Positions 26,046 through 48,556 of a stretch of DNA of 64,000 nucleotides are shown here, piece after piece. The translations under genes were made by a program, and so were the position numbers. Location of the stretch: contig CAVNZM010000002.1 of assembly GCA_963693365.1 (NCBI GenBank), forward strand, positions 6,076,001 through 6,140,000. Direction: 5' to 3'. The stretch is from Amoebidium appalachense. Lineage: Eukaryota > Ichthyosporea. Positions within the stretch are counted from its first letter, which is position 1; every line of letters begins with the position of its first letter. The notes under the pieces are model-generated. The model saw nothing but the letters and a program-made list of their open reading frames with translations, made no database searches and had not been told where the DNA came from.

Positions 26046-26276
26046 ATGGTGTCCAGCGTGACCACCCAGCCCACCAGTGTAGACTTTGCTGAGAGCAAGG
26101 CGCCACCGCCCTACACGGAGGGCACACACACCAGCAATACCGTGCACGCTGCTGGGCCGCCAGCCAAAGGCTACAACAGCCAGGTGCAGTGCTGCAATTG
26201 CTGCATAGAGAACGCCTGCCTGACCTGTATAGCTGCGTCAATAGCGGGCTGCCTATCCGTGTGCTGTCAGAACTAG
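26046..26276 (+). CDS. Small PPxY- and cysteine-rich protein
   Basis: 76 residues from the ATG at 26046 (context AAGATGG) to TAG. The frame is open upstream to 25842, but the upstream part looks like untranslated sequence. The N-terminal half is hydrophilic and contains APPPYTE, a PPxY motif that binds WW domains such as those of Nedd4-type ubiquitin ligases. The C-terminal 30 residues are CCNCCIENACLTCIAASIAG followed by CLSVCC: a short hydrophobic segment studded with eight cysteines, like the cysteine-rich membrane tails of CYSTM-type or palmitoylated proteins. I infer a tail-anchored or lipid-anchored adaptor. It is apparently intronless here, though an upstream exon cannot be excluded. 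I do not recognise a named family. Confidence 0.55.
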   Translation: MVSSVTTQPTSVDFAESKAPPPYTEGTHTSNTVHAAGPPAKGYNSQVQCCNCCIENACLTCIAASIAGCLSVCCQN

Positions 26277-27156
26277 CGGGGGCGAGTGCAGCCTTGTTTT
26301 CTTGAAGCATGCTCTTTTAAGGTTATTTATCATAGCTAGTGATTTACGCATCAGTAATAGACTTGTAAAGGGTGTGCGAGGGGCTGGGGTTGAGCTTGGC
26401 CGCGCAGCGAAGCCTAGATCTGTACGAGTTCTATAGTGCCCCGCGTTTACGTCCTTACCCCGTTGTTCTCCCGTCATATTTTACGTTTTAACGCCTACAC
26501 TGTTTGTTATTGGCCATCCTCTCGAGAGCTCAAGCACACGAGCTTTGGAGGCTTAATCGTGCACCCAGAAGCGCGAAAGATTGGCGGCTTCCTCCTGTCA
26601 CAGCGTACTAATTCTCTGGAAATCACCCTTGCAAGGAACATGGCCACCGGCTGGCTCCTTCGAATGCAAATGTGCCAGGCACATTTTTGGGACTGAGGAC
26701 TCCCACGTCGTGTTGTAATATTTGAGGACGGACACGGTGGTACCGTGAGTCAAAAGGTATGAGATCCTTGTGTGCTTAGCGTCAGAATAGACTGTGCTTA
26801 TCTTTTTAATTTGTATATTGTCTGCACGGTTTATCTACCGCAGCAATCATCAGGGGCAAAGTTACATGCACGTAAACCTTCGTGCACATTCGTGCTTCAG
26901 GTTTGAGGTTTTGGCTTACGTGTTACATGAAGAAAACCATTGCAGTAAACGGGTAAAACTAAGACTACTGACTGCATGTGGTCCTTAGGTGCTTCTATGT
27001 TTCTTGGACTACACCTACGTGTGGCTGCACCTGGCAGCCACAACAACACATGCAGTGCCTATACAAGCGCTTATGTCTCTGTGCCTGTCTGCTGTGTCTG
27101 TCTGTGTGTGCCCCCATGGTTTCTGGTGTTTGCCACACAGCAGGCAGCTAGAGGGC
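26277..27156. other. Intergenic region between convergent genes
   Basis: 3' flanks of the small cysteine-rich protein gene (+) and the leucine aminopeptidase gene (-). Mostly unique sequence of mixed composition with no repeat block, no strong AATAAA and no recognised exon. Confidence 0.5.
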
Positions 27157-38525
<11,369 letters not shown>

Positions 38526-39590
38526 GGTGGCGCCTGCGGAGGTGAAGGGAGTTGGGGGGTGGGGGGGGTGGAGTCAGCACCAGGAACGTGGGGGGGTGAG
38601 GGGCGGGGTGGTGGGGGGGGGGGCAAGACCTCGTGCGGTGCTTTTGTGTGCGTTTTTGTGTGTGTGTGTGTTTTGCGGGGGGGGGGGGGGGGGGGGGAGG
38701 GGGGGGGGGGGGGGGGGGGGAGGGGGAGGGGGGGAAGACAGAGGGGGAGGGGGGAGGGGGAGATGGGTGGGGGGGGGGGGGGGGGGGGGGGGGAGATGGT
38801 GTTTAACCTTGCTGGGTGTGCTTTTTTTTGTCACGGTTCGTGTGTGCCTCGCTAGTGGTTTTGACGGTTAGGCCATACCTCATAAACGGTCCCTTCAGTC
38901 CCCTTAAAAGTGTGTGATACTCCGCGGCCTCGGAGTCCTGAGCCTGGAGTCAAGGGCCAAGGCACAAAATGAGCCGCTTCGCATTGATCTGAATTGTTGA
39001 ATTTACGTATAAACCTTCGCAATCCGACCGATCTGTTAAATATTTAAAGTTTGCATAGAATCTTGATCGCATCTGGAAGTGGGGTTCTAGATGACTTGGA
39101 TAAGACGATTGGTTCTTGGAACTCACGTAAATAACGCTTATCCAATAGAATTGCGATCTACGATCTAGATTGCTTAATTCAGTTTCTAAACTGCTCTACG
39201 CGAATCGAGCAGACTTTTAGGTATTTAGAGAACGGACTTGGTTCTCTAAATTCGCCGAGTATTTAGATATTTAGACCAAAGTGATCATGAAGCGACTCAA
39301 TAAACTGACGGCGCGGTCCAATGGTAGCATTCAACCGCACATTTCCCTTTTTGGGTAGAGGAACTGAGTCAGGGTGTGAAATTTGGCTGGTGGCATTTTT
39401 GCAACTTTTCTTCGGCTTGGATGTGTGCCCTATGTTTTTTTTATTTTATTTTTTTGTTTTTTTTATTATTATTATTTTTTTTTTATCCCGTTTCACTCCC
39501 GGCCTCAGGGGAGCTTACCGTCTTCCGCCTAGACACAGATCGTACTGTATAGCATACTCATACTGAATCAGGATTCTAATTGACCCCAAT
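38526..39590. other. 5' flank of LAP3
   Basis: G-rich tracts (38545-38800) lie immediately upstream of the start codon region, then unique AT-richer sequence from 38830 to 39420 and a T-rich tract at 39430-39485. No TATA box or exon recognised. The G-rich part may be promoter or 5' leader. Confidence 0.4.
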
Positions 39591-39599
39591 TACTGGCAC

Positions 39600-39930
39600 T
39601 ATTTTTAGTTACGCCTCAGTATCCCACGGTTCTAGCCGCAGCAACGCTAGTGGGAAAGTGAGCACAGCTCTCTTTAACAACACCAGCCGGGAGCGACCCG
39701 GGACACATACACAAACATAAGACTTGAAAGGGAAGACCCCGTGCCCATTACGCTGATCCGAACCGTGGCCGGTGACTCGGATTGCAATTGGTCTCCCACT
39801 TGAACGTTGGGCCGGGATGCCCAAGCGGCGCGCCGTCGACGTCAGAGGGCCGGTGCTGTTCATGACCTCATGTCTTGCGGCCGGATAGCTTGACACGCAG
39901 AGATCTTACCATTGCACCAACCCGCCCCCA
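39600..39930 (-). mobile_element. Possible tRNA-derived SINE
   Basis: On the reverse strand the sequence starts with GGGTTGGTGCAATGGTAAGA, similar to a tRNA D-arm/A-box. GTTCAAGTGG and CGGTTCGGATC, both B-box-like words, follow downstream. A non-tRNA tail extends to about 39600. The tRNA-like head is part of the 242-bp unit that is duplicated next door. No poly-A or target duplication was identified. Confidence 0.3.
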
Positions 39931-40364
39931 TGTGTGCCCTACGTATACGTAGTAGCTTAATATTAGAGCCACCAACGGTTTGGGGGTTATTTTTTCATGG
40001 TTTTGGCTGTATTAGCTAGCCCACTGGTTGAAAAGTTTTTGGGCCTACCCTCAAAAATTTAGGGACATTTTTCGAGGTTTCAGGGACAAATCCAGCAAAT
40101 CTGTGGCCATATAAACCAAGGCCCGGATAGCTTGACACGCAGAGATCTTACCATTGCACCAACCCGCCCCCATGTGTGCCCTACGTATACGTAGTAGCTT
40201 AATATTAGAGCCACCAACGGTTTGGGGGTTATTTTTTCATGGTTTTGGCTGTATTAGCTAGCCCACTGGTTGAAAAGTTTTTGGGCCTACCCTCAAAAAT
40301 TTAGGGACATTTTTCGAGGTTTCAGGGACAAATCCAGCAAATCTGTGGCCATATAAACCAAGGC
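39881..40364. repeat. Exact 242-bp tandem duplication
   Basis: 39881-40122 and 40123-40364 match base for base by eye at a constant offset of 242. Each unit begins with the tRNA-like head (reverse strand) and contains the palindrome TACGTATACGTA. Identity this high means a very recent duplication or an assembly artefact. Confidence 0.9.
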
Positions 40365-40755
40365 CTCGTAGGTATTTGTAAGTACTCCAGGGGGGGACTG
40401 ATACTGGGGGCCTTGCCATTTTAATACCCAGCCTGAGCTAGGTAGGGCACCGTATACGCAAACGTGGGGGTCGACTCGGTCTCTGAGTCAGCTCTAAAGA
40501 GTCAGAGACTGAGGCACACTGTGCGTGGTGTGCGTGTGCGTGTGCTTGCAACATGTGTGTGTATGAATCACATTGTGCAAGTGCACAAACAAAAATCATG
40601 ATATGCAACCCCTCCCCCCCTTCCCCCCCCCCCCCCCCACACACACACACACACTGTTGGAATACGTCACCATGTATGACAGCAAGAGCCTTGAAGTATG
40701 TATGTGTCTTAGCTTGTTTGTATTCGTGTCTGCTTTCCTTCTTTGTGCTCTTTCT

Positions 40756-40799
<44 letters not shown>

Positions 40800-41545
40800 C
40801 CCTCCCCCCCCCCCCCCCCCCCCGTATCTCTCTCTCCCTTGTTTCTGTGAGCACAGATATCTGTAGATCTGTGCACACCTGGCTCTCTTGCCTGATAAGA
40901 ACTTATTGTATTTTATTTCTGTTTGCTCTCCTCTGTTTATCTGAGAGGTAGCGTGATTGGCTAGCTACACTCGTTGTCTTTCCTTTATTTCAAAAATGGC
41001 TTAGTTTTGTTCTCAAAAGGATGGCTCGCCAATAGTCGCGAGAGCGAGTACATCTGTAGATCGTGTTGTGCATTCCTGTCTATTAATATATGTGTGTTGT
41101 GATTGGACAATAGATATATTTGGAATTCGGTTTATTGCAATGTGGCTTCACTTTGAGAGTGTCGACTATTAGGAAATATATATATTTAAATAAGTTTCGA
41201 GACGAACATAAATATCATATGTGAGTTAATAGTGACTAGATGTATAATTACTTAATTTATTTAAGTAAGAGTTTCTAAACTTTAGTTTAATCAGAAGTTG
41301 GAATGCGTATGCTCTGTCGGAATGTGTTTTTCTATCTTCTGATAGAACCGATTGGTTCTCCCTCTTTAGTTGTGATAAGATGATAAGTCGCAAGTACAAA
41401 AGGAACCGAGAGCACAATGAAGAATCAGTTGTTGTTTGAATCTTTCAATGTCTCGTGAACAACTCCGATTGCCCTCTCATTAATGTGTTAGTCGTGTTTT
41501 ACATGACACCTCTGTGCACTCTGCTCCCTTAGACCCGTACAAAAC

Positions 41546-41584
<39 letters not shown>

Positions 41585-41786
41585 TAAAAATAAAAATAAA
41601 AAAGAATGGAAAGTGTGCGTGCAGTAAAGGGAGGGGTGGGGAAGGGGGGGGGGGGGGGGGGGGGGGGAGGGGGGGGGGGGGGGGGGGGGGAAGGGGGGGG
41701 GGGGAGGGGGGGGGGGAGGGGGGGGTTACAGGGGGGGGAGGGGGGATGGGGTCAGTCGCACGATGTGCATCACTTGTGTGGTGTGT
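40365..41786. other. Intergenic region
   Basis: Contains C-run/CA (40618-40655), a CT array (40758-40798) plus C-run (40799-40823), an AT-rich unique stretch (40950-41500), a CA tract (41549-41582) and G-runs (41643-41740). No exon recognised. Confidence 0.5.
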
Positions 41787-42212
41787 TTACGGTGTGGGTG
41801 TGTATGTGTGTGCGAGTCTGTGTGTGTGTGCACGTGCATGTGACACTGTGTGTGTGTTATGGATGCAGGAGCCTGTGATGGCCGTGGTCAGGGTGGGGAC
41901 CTCCCCGGCATGGGCCGGGCAGGCCCAGAGGTGGGTGGTGGTCTCAGGTTGCTGGCTGCACCGGGGGCATGTAGGCTGTGTAACGACCGTGGGGTGATCT
42001 CGGTGTAGCCGTGTCATGGTAGGCAGGGTGCCCATAGCCAGGGACAGGCTTCGAGTGTTGCCTCTGAAGGCCCCGATGGTTGCTTGTGCGGGCCCCTTGT
42101 TGAGCTTGAGGGGGTTCCGTTCGGCTGGGAGCAGTCTGGGGTCGGCTTGTATGGACATAGCCTTGGTCTTGCCGACCATGTCGGTGAGGAAGTCCTTGTT
42201 CAACCGGTTCAT
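41787..42212 (-). pseudogene. C-terminal zinc-knuckle part of the LINE polyprotein
   Basis: About 140 residues ending with CPRCSQQPETTTHLWACPAH, the CxxC-H-C knuckle found at the end of many LINE ORF2 proteins, preceded by a basic stretch (MNRLNKDFLTDMVGKTK). It is separated from the RNase H frame by a homopolymer tract and a frame change. Confidence 0.7.
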
Positions 42213-42249
42213 TGCCGGGGATACGGTGGCCTTGTAGTCGTAGGAAGTA

Positions 42250-42250
<1 letters not shown>

Positions 42251-42315
<65 letters not shown>

Positions 42316-42357
42316 GGCCGGAGGGGTGGGGGGGGGGGGGGGGGGGGGGGGGGGGGG
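42251..42357. repeat. 63-base C-run followed by G-run
   Basis: C at 42251-42313, GGGGCCGGAGGGGT, then G at about 42325-42357, inside the LINE coding sequence. The two runs can fold on each other. The tract must have expanded after the element inserted, or be an assembly product. Confidence 0.95.
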
Positions 42358-43285
42358 CTCTTCCTGCATTGGCTGCCTTGTCGGCCTCGTTATTCCGTTG
42401 ACCGTACCGTTTGGTGTAACAGTTGGATTGGTGCCCCTTCACCCACGATACCTGTACGGAGCCTGGTTGCCGTAGGGAGAGTTGGTCTCGTACGTGAGCC
42501 CATTCCACTATGTGGGGGAACTTTAGCTTACGTCGAGGGGGTGTGGTGGGGTCCATGTTTGCCCCCCATCGGTCGACTACTCCGAGGTTATCGAGCTTGA
42601 TGTGGATGGGGGTGGTGGTGGGGGTGAGCAGGAGGGCTAGTAGTACCCCTGTGAGTTCGGCTTGGGTGGATGATAGGGCCGTATGGAGCCTGGTCTTGGC
42701 CGTCACTGGTGGTGCTTTCCGGTCCGGGGTGTCCAGCACAGCCCCGGCTCCGGCCTGGGCTATCCTCCTGCCCGGGTGGGTGAGGCTGCCGTCCGTATAC
42801 ACGGTGATCGGTTGGTCTGGGGGGAGCAGGGTGATTTGCTGCTGCCACTCGTCATAGGTGGCCTCGGGCACCAAGTCGGTGTAGGTGAGCCTACGGGGAG
42901 TGGGTGGGCTCGGCAGGTCAACCGGGTGGGCCGTGCACTTGTGTCCTGGTGGTGACCCTACCGGTGGTGGCTGCTGGGGGGGGGGGGTGGGCCGGGGAGG
43001 TCCCCCGGCAAGGGTGTGGCCTCCTCGTTGGCTTGCAGGTGGAGCATCTGGGGTGATGACTGTTGGTGGGGGGGAAGATGCTGCCGAAAATGGTGTATCT
43101 TCCTCCACTGCTCGGCCGGATCGGAGCCATCCTTCAGTGCGATGACTTGGTAGATGTCGATGCTGTCGGTGTTGATGAAGTCCTTGTGGTACTTCGGTAC
43201 TACCGTGTGGGTGGTGATTCGGGTCTTGAAGGCCACGTAGGGGTCTGCCCGTATCACCTCCACAGCACGGGTCCACCCCACACAC
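42358..43285 (-). pseudogene. LINE RNase H domain
   Basis: The frame encodes ITVYTDGSL (first catalytic Asp), SSTQAELTGVLLAL (Glu), IKLDNLGVVDRW (Asp) and WVKGHQ..NNEADKAANA (His/Asp): all RNase H1 catalytic positions. The upstream 120 residues are linker. The frame then runs into the homopolymer tract. Confidence 0.8.
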
Positions 43286-45732
43286 TGCTTGTTGTGGGTG
43301 TGGTTGTCGGCTGGGGGCTCAGGGGGCTCGTATTTGCTGTTGGTGCTGTCAGTGCTAGAGTCCTCTGAGTCGTCGGAGTCGTCGCTGGGCCCCGTCGACT
43401 CCGATTCTGGCTCTGTGTCTGACCCTTCCCCCTCTCCGTCTGCGTACCCGGGGCTGGGGGAGAGGGTGGCCGGGGTGTAGGCCAGGTTCCATGGGGAGTG
43501 GCCGTATTTGCAGTCACCGGGGCAAAAGCGGAAATGGGCTGTTCCGTGTGGTTCGTTTCACGTGGGTCGGTGCCATCTCAGACCCTCCTCCTCTGTGTTG
43601 TCCCGTAGATGGGCTATTTTGACCCAAGCCTCCCCGTTGTGGGTGGTGTGGGCCACCACCTGGCTGAGTTCATATTGCCCGTTCTTGACTATTTCCACCA
43701 CCAATGCACCTACTGGGTGGTTTGCCACGAGGTCAATGGTGTGGTGTGTCTGTGGTCTGGGTGCTGGCCGTAGTTGGGCTGCGATGGGGGTGGCCCCCTT
43801 GATGATGGACCTGTACCACTGTGTAGCTCCCGGGTGTAGTAGGTCTGGGGGGTGGGGCAGTTCGGGGAACGCCCGGAACACCCCCGGCCGTACCATGGTG
43901 TCCCCCACCGTGTAGAGTTGACGGGGGGGGGGGGTGTGGGGGCCGCTGTGGGTAGCAAAGGTGTGGTCCAGGAAAGCGGTGTTGATAGGGGTGCTGGTTG
44001 TTCAAGTTGTTGCTGCTTCCCCTCCTTCTCCTTGGGGGGGGGGGGGGGGGGGGGGACTTGTGTTTTTTGGGGGGGTTTCCCCAATACTCAGGTGCCGCTC
44101 GTGAAGGATCCCCGTGATATGGGCCCAATAGTTGTGGAGCTGCTTTCCCCCTAGCCTGTAAAGTTTGGCTGGGGGTGCTTGCAGGGGAGGGTAGGGTAGG
44201 CCTGTCACGTGTTGCTGCTGCCAGGCTCGGTACCAGACCACGTCCCCTGCTGGTCCTGGTGTTTCCAGCAGGGCACACAGCTCCGTAACCATGGTGCTGG
44301 CTGCTGATTCGACGATGCTGGCCAGTCCCCCTAGAGTGGGATGGTGTAGCAGCCCGGACGGGGTGCTCCGGTGGAAACCACACTTCCGACGGAGGAGGTC
44401 TCTCCACTTGCTGTCGGTTACCTGCATGGTGGTGTTGCTGATGACTGACCCTTTGAGGAGGAAGAGGATGGCCGGGGGCACCACACTGTTGGCCACGTAG
44501 ATCACTTGGCTGGGTGCCAGCATTTTACGGGCTAGTATGGTGGTGGCCCGTAATGTCAGCTGCATGGCCTTCCCGTCGTTGGGCCCGGGCCGGGTGTGTC
44601 GTTGGAGGGTGATGTTGACCCATAGCACTCTGATGTGCGCATCGGGGGGCTCGATCTGAATGGGTAGGGGTGGTGCTCCCGGGGATTTGCGGTATTGCAG
44701 GGGGGCCACTGTTGCCCGTGTTGGGGTACCACGGGCGAGGACTGAAAACTTGTCTGGGTGTGGTTCCAAGTCATGGTATTAAAAAATGGGGCAGATATGC
44801 CGAGAGTTCAAGTTTGCTGCATGCTCTCCTTGTTGGGGCGAAACCATGTTGTGTCGTCGGCGAAGGCTACAGACATCACACACGGGGGTGTTTGTCAGTT
44901 TGTGCCGGTGTGTGGTGCTGTGTCTGTGGGGGTAGGTGGAAAGTGTACCCCTTGCCGTGCCTTTTGATGGCTGTCAAAACTGGATCGTAGAAAATAATCC
45001 ACAGAATGGGGGAGAGGACAGCCCCTTGGGCCAGGCCGTTTTCAACAGGGAAAGACTCAGTGTGCCCCTGGTCTGTGTACACCGTGGCCGTACGATTGTG
45101 CCACATGTGCCGGAGGAGAGTGATTAGCTGGGGGTCGGTGCCCAGGCGGGTGAGCCCCAGTTCCACCGAGGGCCAAGACACCGTGTCATATGCCCTCTTA
45201 ATGTCCTGTTGGACGATCCATAGTTCCTGGTCGTGGTCTATGGCATCATCTATCGTCTCTCGGATGATAGCCAGCGCCCCGTCGATACCCGGGCCCGGCA
45301 CGAACCCGAAATTCCCCCCCGGAGGGTGGGGTGCTGCTGGAAGATCGAGAGTAGGCGCTGGTTGATGACCGATTCTAGCAGCTTCCATGCCGTTTCCAAG
45401 AGTGCGCATGCTATCGGTCGGGTTTTGTCGAAGTCACCTTCCCATTCCCCTTTCGGTAGGGGATAGATGGTGTGGTGCAGCCATGACCTCGGTGTGGTCC
45501 CCATGGCCAGGCATCCGTTGATGATATGTAGGAGCCATGCTTGCCCCTTTGGCCCCAGGTGTTGGAAGTATTCGTACTGGATTTCCGTTGGGCCGGGGGC
45601 CTTCCCCCCCTGTCGGCTCTGGACGATCTGTTGAAGCTCGTCGTGGGTGGCCGGGACCTGCATTATAGACCCTAATGGGGAGTCTTCGGGGGGGGGTCGG
45701 TCGATAGATGTCGGCCCACATTGGGTCGGCAT
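43286..45732 (-). pseudogene. LINE reverse transcriptase, several frames
   Basis: 45732-45250 encodes fingers (GKAPGPTEIQYEYF, YPLPKGE, TRPIACALLETAWKLLESVI). 45409-44876 continues after a frameshift at a C-run with NFGFVPGPG, WIVQQDIKRAYDTV (motif A) and NGLAQGAVLSPILWIIFYDP (motif B). Motif C, VAFADDTTWF, is in another frame near 44848-44819. 44769-44002 carries the thumb and connection. At least three frame changes, so it is inactive. Confidence 0.75.
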
Positions 45733-45976
45733 TGGTTAGGCGAGCATCTCCTCGATGTGTGGGTTCCTGCGGGCCGTCCACCGGTGATAAGTTTCACGAA
45801 TGACGGGCTCCGTGTCAGCCCACTCCGTGAGGTACTCAGTGCCCGTTGGGGTGACGTGCTTGAAGTAACGTAGCCGAGACATTCACACTCCCCCGGTCTA
45901 AAATGCTGCTCAGTGCACGCCGGAGCTCGTCCACCATACGCTTGCACCGTGCTTCTGCTGCTGCTGTTTCCCGTAG

Positions 45977-47740
45977 CTAAAGGAGTTTTTGCCGTTTCCT
46001 TCGGAGTTGGGACCTGTATAGTTGTAGTTGCTCCCGCATAGTTGCCTCCCACTCCTCCCACTGCCTCCCTGTCTGAGACAGGTGGGCTGCTGGGGGGGTG
46101 GGGTGCTGCTGCAGGGTGGGTGACCCGTGCCGTGCCTGCTGGACAGGGCTGCACTCTGCTGCTGTGGGCCGCTGCGGCTGCTGTAACTGTTTCAGCGGGT
46201 GGCCCTGGCAGGGTCTGCAGGCTGGGTGGCTCCTGCTTTGGCTGCCGGTTTGGGCTGCCTGCTGGGGCTGCAGCCTGAGGCTGCTGCTGCTGCCAGTGGC
46301 TTGGTGGCTCCTGTTGGTACTGTCGGCTGGGTGGCCCGTGCTGGGCCGGCCGGCCGGGCCTGCAAACTGCTGCTGCAGGCAGCTGCTGCAGTGTGGGTGG
46401 GTCGGTTGCTGCTGGTTGGGTGGCCCTGGCAGGGCCTGCAGGCTGGGTGGCCCCTGCTGTGGCTGCTGGTGTGGGCTGCCTTCGGGGGCTGCAGCCTGAG
46501 GCTGCTGCTGCTGGCTTGGTGGCTCCTGTTGCTGCTGTCTGCTGGGTGGCCCGTTGTCCGTGCTGGGCCGGCCGGCCGGGGCTGCAATCAGCTGCTGCAG
46601 GCAACTGCTGCAGTGTGGGTGTGGTCGGTTGCTGCTGGCTGGGTGGCCCCTGCTGTGGCTGCCGGTGTTGGCTGCCTGCTGGGGCTGCAGCCTAAGGCTG
46701 CTGCTGCTGGCTTGGTGGCTCCTGTTCGTGCTGTCGGCTGGGTGGCCCGTGCTGGGCCTGCCGGCCGGGGCTGCAATCTGCTGCCGCAGGTAGCTGCTGC
46801 AGTGTGGGAGTGGTCGGTTGCTGCTGGCTGGGTGGCCCTGGCGGGGCCTGCAGGCTGGGTGGCCCCTGCTGTGGCTGCCGGTGTGGGCTGCCTGCTGGGG
46901 CTGCAGCCTGTGGCTGCTGCTGCTGGCTTGGTGGCTCCTGTTTGTGCTGTCGGCTGGGTGGCCCGTGCTGGGCCGGCCGGCCGGGGCTACAATCTGCTGC
47001 TGCAGGCAGCCGCTGCAGTGTGGGTGTGGTCGGTTGCTGCTGACTGGGTGACCCTGGCAGGGCCTGCAGGCTGGGTGGCCCCCGCTGTGGCTGCCGGTGT
47101 GGGGTGCCTGCTGGGGCTGCAGCCTGAGGCTGCTGCTGCTGGCTGGGCGGCTCCTGTTGGTGCTGTCGGCTGGGTGGCCCGTGCTGGGCCGGCCGGCCGG
47201 AGCTGCACGCCGCTGCTGCAGGCGGCTGCTGCAGTGTGGGTGTGGTCGGTTGTTGCTGGCTGGGTGGCCCTTGCAGGGCCTGCAGGCTGGGTGGCCCCTG
47301 CTGTGGCTGCCGTTGTGGGCTGCCTGCTGGGACTGCAGCCTGAGGCTGCTGCTGCTGGCTGGGCGGCTCCTGTTGGTGCTGTCGGCTGGGTGGCCCGTGC
47401 TGGGCCGGCCGGCCGGAGCTGCACGCCGCTGCTGCAGGCGGCTGCTGCAGTGTGGGGAGTGGTCGGTTGCTGCTGGCTGGGTGGCCCTGGCGGGGCCTGC
47501 AGGCTGGGTGGCCCCTGCTGTGGCTGCCGGTGTGGGCTGCCTGCTGGGGCTGCAGCCTGCGGCTGTTGCTGCTGGCTTGGTGGCTCCTGTTTGTGCTGTC
47601 GGCTGGTTGGACATTGTGTTCATAGAAGCTAGTTCTAGTGCACGTTGTTCCTTCTGTAAGTCAGAAATGATTGCATCTTGTGAGGCCAACCTCTGCTCCA
47701 GTAGTTGGACTAGTTGCTGCAACTGTAAGTTGTCAGACAT
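45977..47740 (-). CDS. LINE ORF1-like protein with repeat array
   Basis: 587 codons, open. The first 45 residues form a leucine-rich coiled coil (LQLQQLVQLLEQRL then DAIISDLQKEQRALEL). Then follow several copies of a proline/glutamine/alanine-rich unit with cysteines and histidines, and a charged end (WEEWEATMREQLQLYRSQL). Because the unit is 216 bases (72 codons), the frame survives expansion; one copy is 27 bases shorter. Other frames are open too, so only the N and C termini identify this frame. An RNA-binding role is inferred from position. Confidence 0.5.
   Translation of the reverse strand: MSDNLQLQQLVQLLEQRLASQDAIISDLQKEQRALELASMNTMSNQPTAQTGATKPAATAAGCSPSRQPTPAATAGATQPAGPARATQPAATDHSPHCSSRLQQRRAAPAGRPSTGHPADSTNRSRPASSSSLRLQSQQAAHNGSHSRGHPACRPCKGHPASNNRPHPHCSSRLQQRRAAPAGRPSTGHPADSTNRSRPASSSSLRLQPQQAPHTGSHSGGHPACRPCQGHPVSSNRPHPHCSGCLQQQIVAPAGRPSTGHPADSTNRSHQASSSSHRLQPQQAAHTGSHSRGHPACRPRQGHPASSNRPLPHCSSYLRQQIAAPAGRPSTGHPADSTNRSHQASSSSLRLQPQQAANTGSHSRGHPASSNRPHPHCSSCLQQLIAAPAGRPSTDNGPPSRQQQQEPPSQQQQPQAAAPEGSPHQQPQQGPPSLQALPGPPNQQQPTHPHCSSCLQQQFAGPAGRPSTGHPADSTNRSHQATGSSSSLRLQPQQAAQTGSQSRSHPACRPCQGHPLKQLQQPQRPTAAECSPVQQARHGSPTLQQHPTPPAAHLSQTGRQWEEWEATMREQLQLYRSQLRRKRQKLL
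46190..47610. repeat. About 216-bp tandem repeat
   Basis: The word TCGGTTGCTGCTGG (one copy TCGGTTGTTGCTGG) recurs near 46411, 46625, 46813, 47029, 47246 and 47461, a period of about 216 bases with one 189-base unit. A 55-base piece of the same unit lies isolated at 52958-53013, beyond the Copia element. Confidence 0.9.
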
Positions 47741-48556
47741 AGTGTCGTGTATGATGGGTAACTAGTCTATGTGTTTTGTGCACTGGAAACGACAGTAGAA
47801 AAGTGTAAATCAAACGTTCTGCTTCCCATGTTTGTGACATGGGAGGCACTGCTTTATATAGTCGTTGGCCACCTCATGGTGGCCTCGTGTGCACCCTGGT
47901 GGTGGGCCATGTACAGCATGGCCGAAAAGAGAGCACAATGAAAACAAGTCGTTAAAGATATAAAAGTTAACTGTGCACGTTGAGTGGCTAGTTAACTTGC
48001 ACTAAAGCACACAAATAAACGTGTTTAACACACCAATTGCAGTTAAACGTAAATCTTGCTTCACACAACTAAAAAATATTCTGAGAATATCCGGGAATAA
48101 AGCACACTACCACTCTAAGAATAGAATCCTGTGGCAAATATAGACATGACATCATCTGAACCGGGAATATTAATTAATGAGCACAATTAGCACGTTGCTA
48201 GTGAAGCTCGTCATTGGTACAGTTTTGGCTCAAACATATAACTACCATATATGAATATGACCGTAAACAAAAGCTCTATGCACTCGAGTGAGTGTTGAAA
48301 CAGTTATTCAATTGCTCAGAAACTTTCTCTAACAGACATTGCTAGCCGGGAGTACCAGTGTACTCCAACACCCCTACTCAATTGGATAATTGTGGTATGA
48401 ATTAATGCAACTGAGCTCGAGTGCTTCAGGTGCACAAAATACAGACAATAAAGATTCCCCTACTCAATTTTAGTATGGTACACATAGTTGCACAGTCGGA
48501 TGCAACTCTCTCCCCCCCCCTGAAGTATGAGGGCGCAGTTGGTTGATGACGGGTGC
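47741..48556. other. Region between the LINE and the Copia element
   Basis: Unique-looking sequence upstream of LINE ORF1 and downstream of Copia pol. A reverse-strand purine tract (CAGGGGGGGGGAGAGAG, complement of about 48508-48525) follows the Copia stop and may be its polypurine tract. TGTTGGAG...TTTCAACA on the reverse strand (about 48375-48297) has the look of LTR ends, but no matching 5' copy was found. Confidence 0.4.

Larger units (their letters stand above)
41787..47740 (-). mobile_element. Decayed non-LTR retrotransposon with RNase H
   Basis: On the reverse strand, in order: an ORF1 with coiled-coil start and repeat array (47740-45977), reverse transcriptase (about 45732-44000), RNase H (within 43285-42209), and a C-terminal C..C..H..C knuckle (42212-41787). 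This is the arrangement of I-, Tad- and R1-type LINEs, but no apurinic endonuclease is recognisable between ORF1 and reverse transcriptase. Frameshifts at G/C-runs break it. A 108-base poly-C/poly-G tract sits between RNase H and the knuckle. Confidence 0.8.

Noticed and set aside
46199-47632. 477-codon plus-strand open frame rich in Ala, Gly, Trp and Leu
   Set aside because: It is the antisense of the LINE ORF1 repeat array. A frame-preserving 216-bp repeat keeps several frames open, and only the reverse frame has sensible N and C termini.
48297-48375. A 78-bp sequence with TGTTGGAG and TTTCAACA ends as the Copia LTR
   Set aside because: No second copy was found upstream of gag near 52600-53000, and the length would be unusually short. 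It is kept only as a remark.
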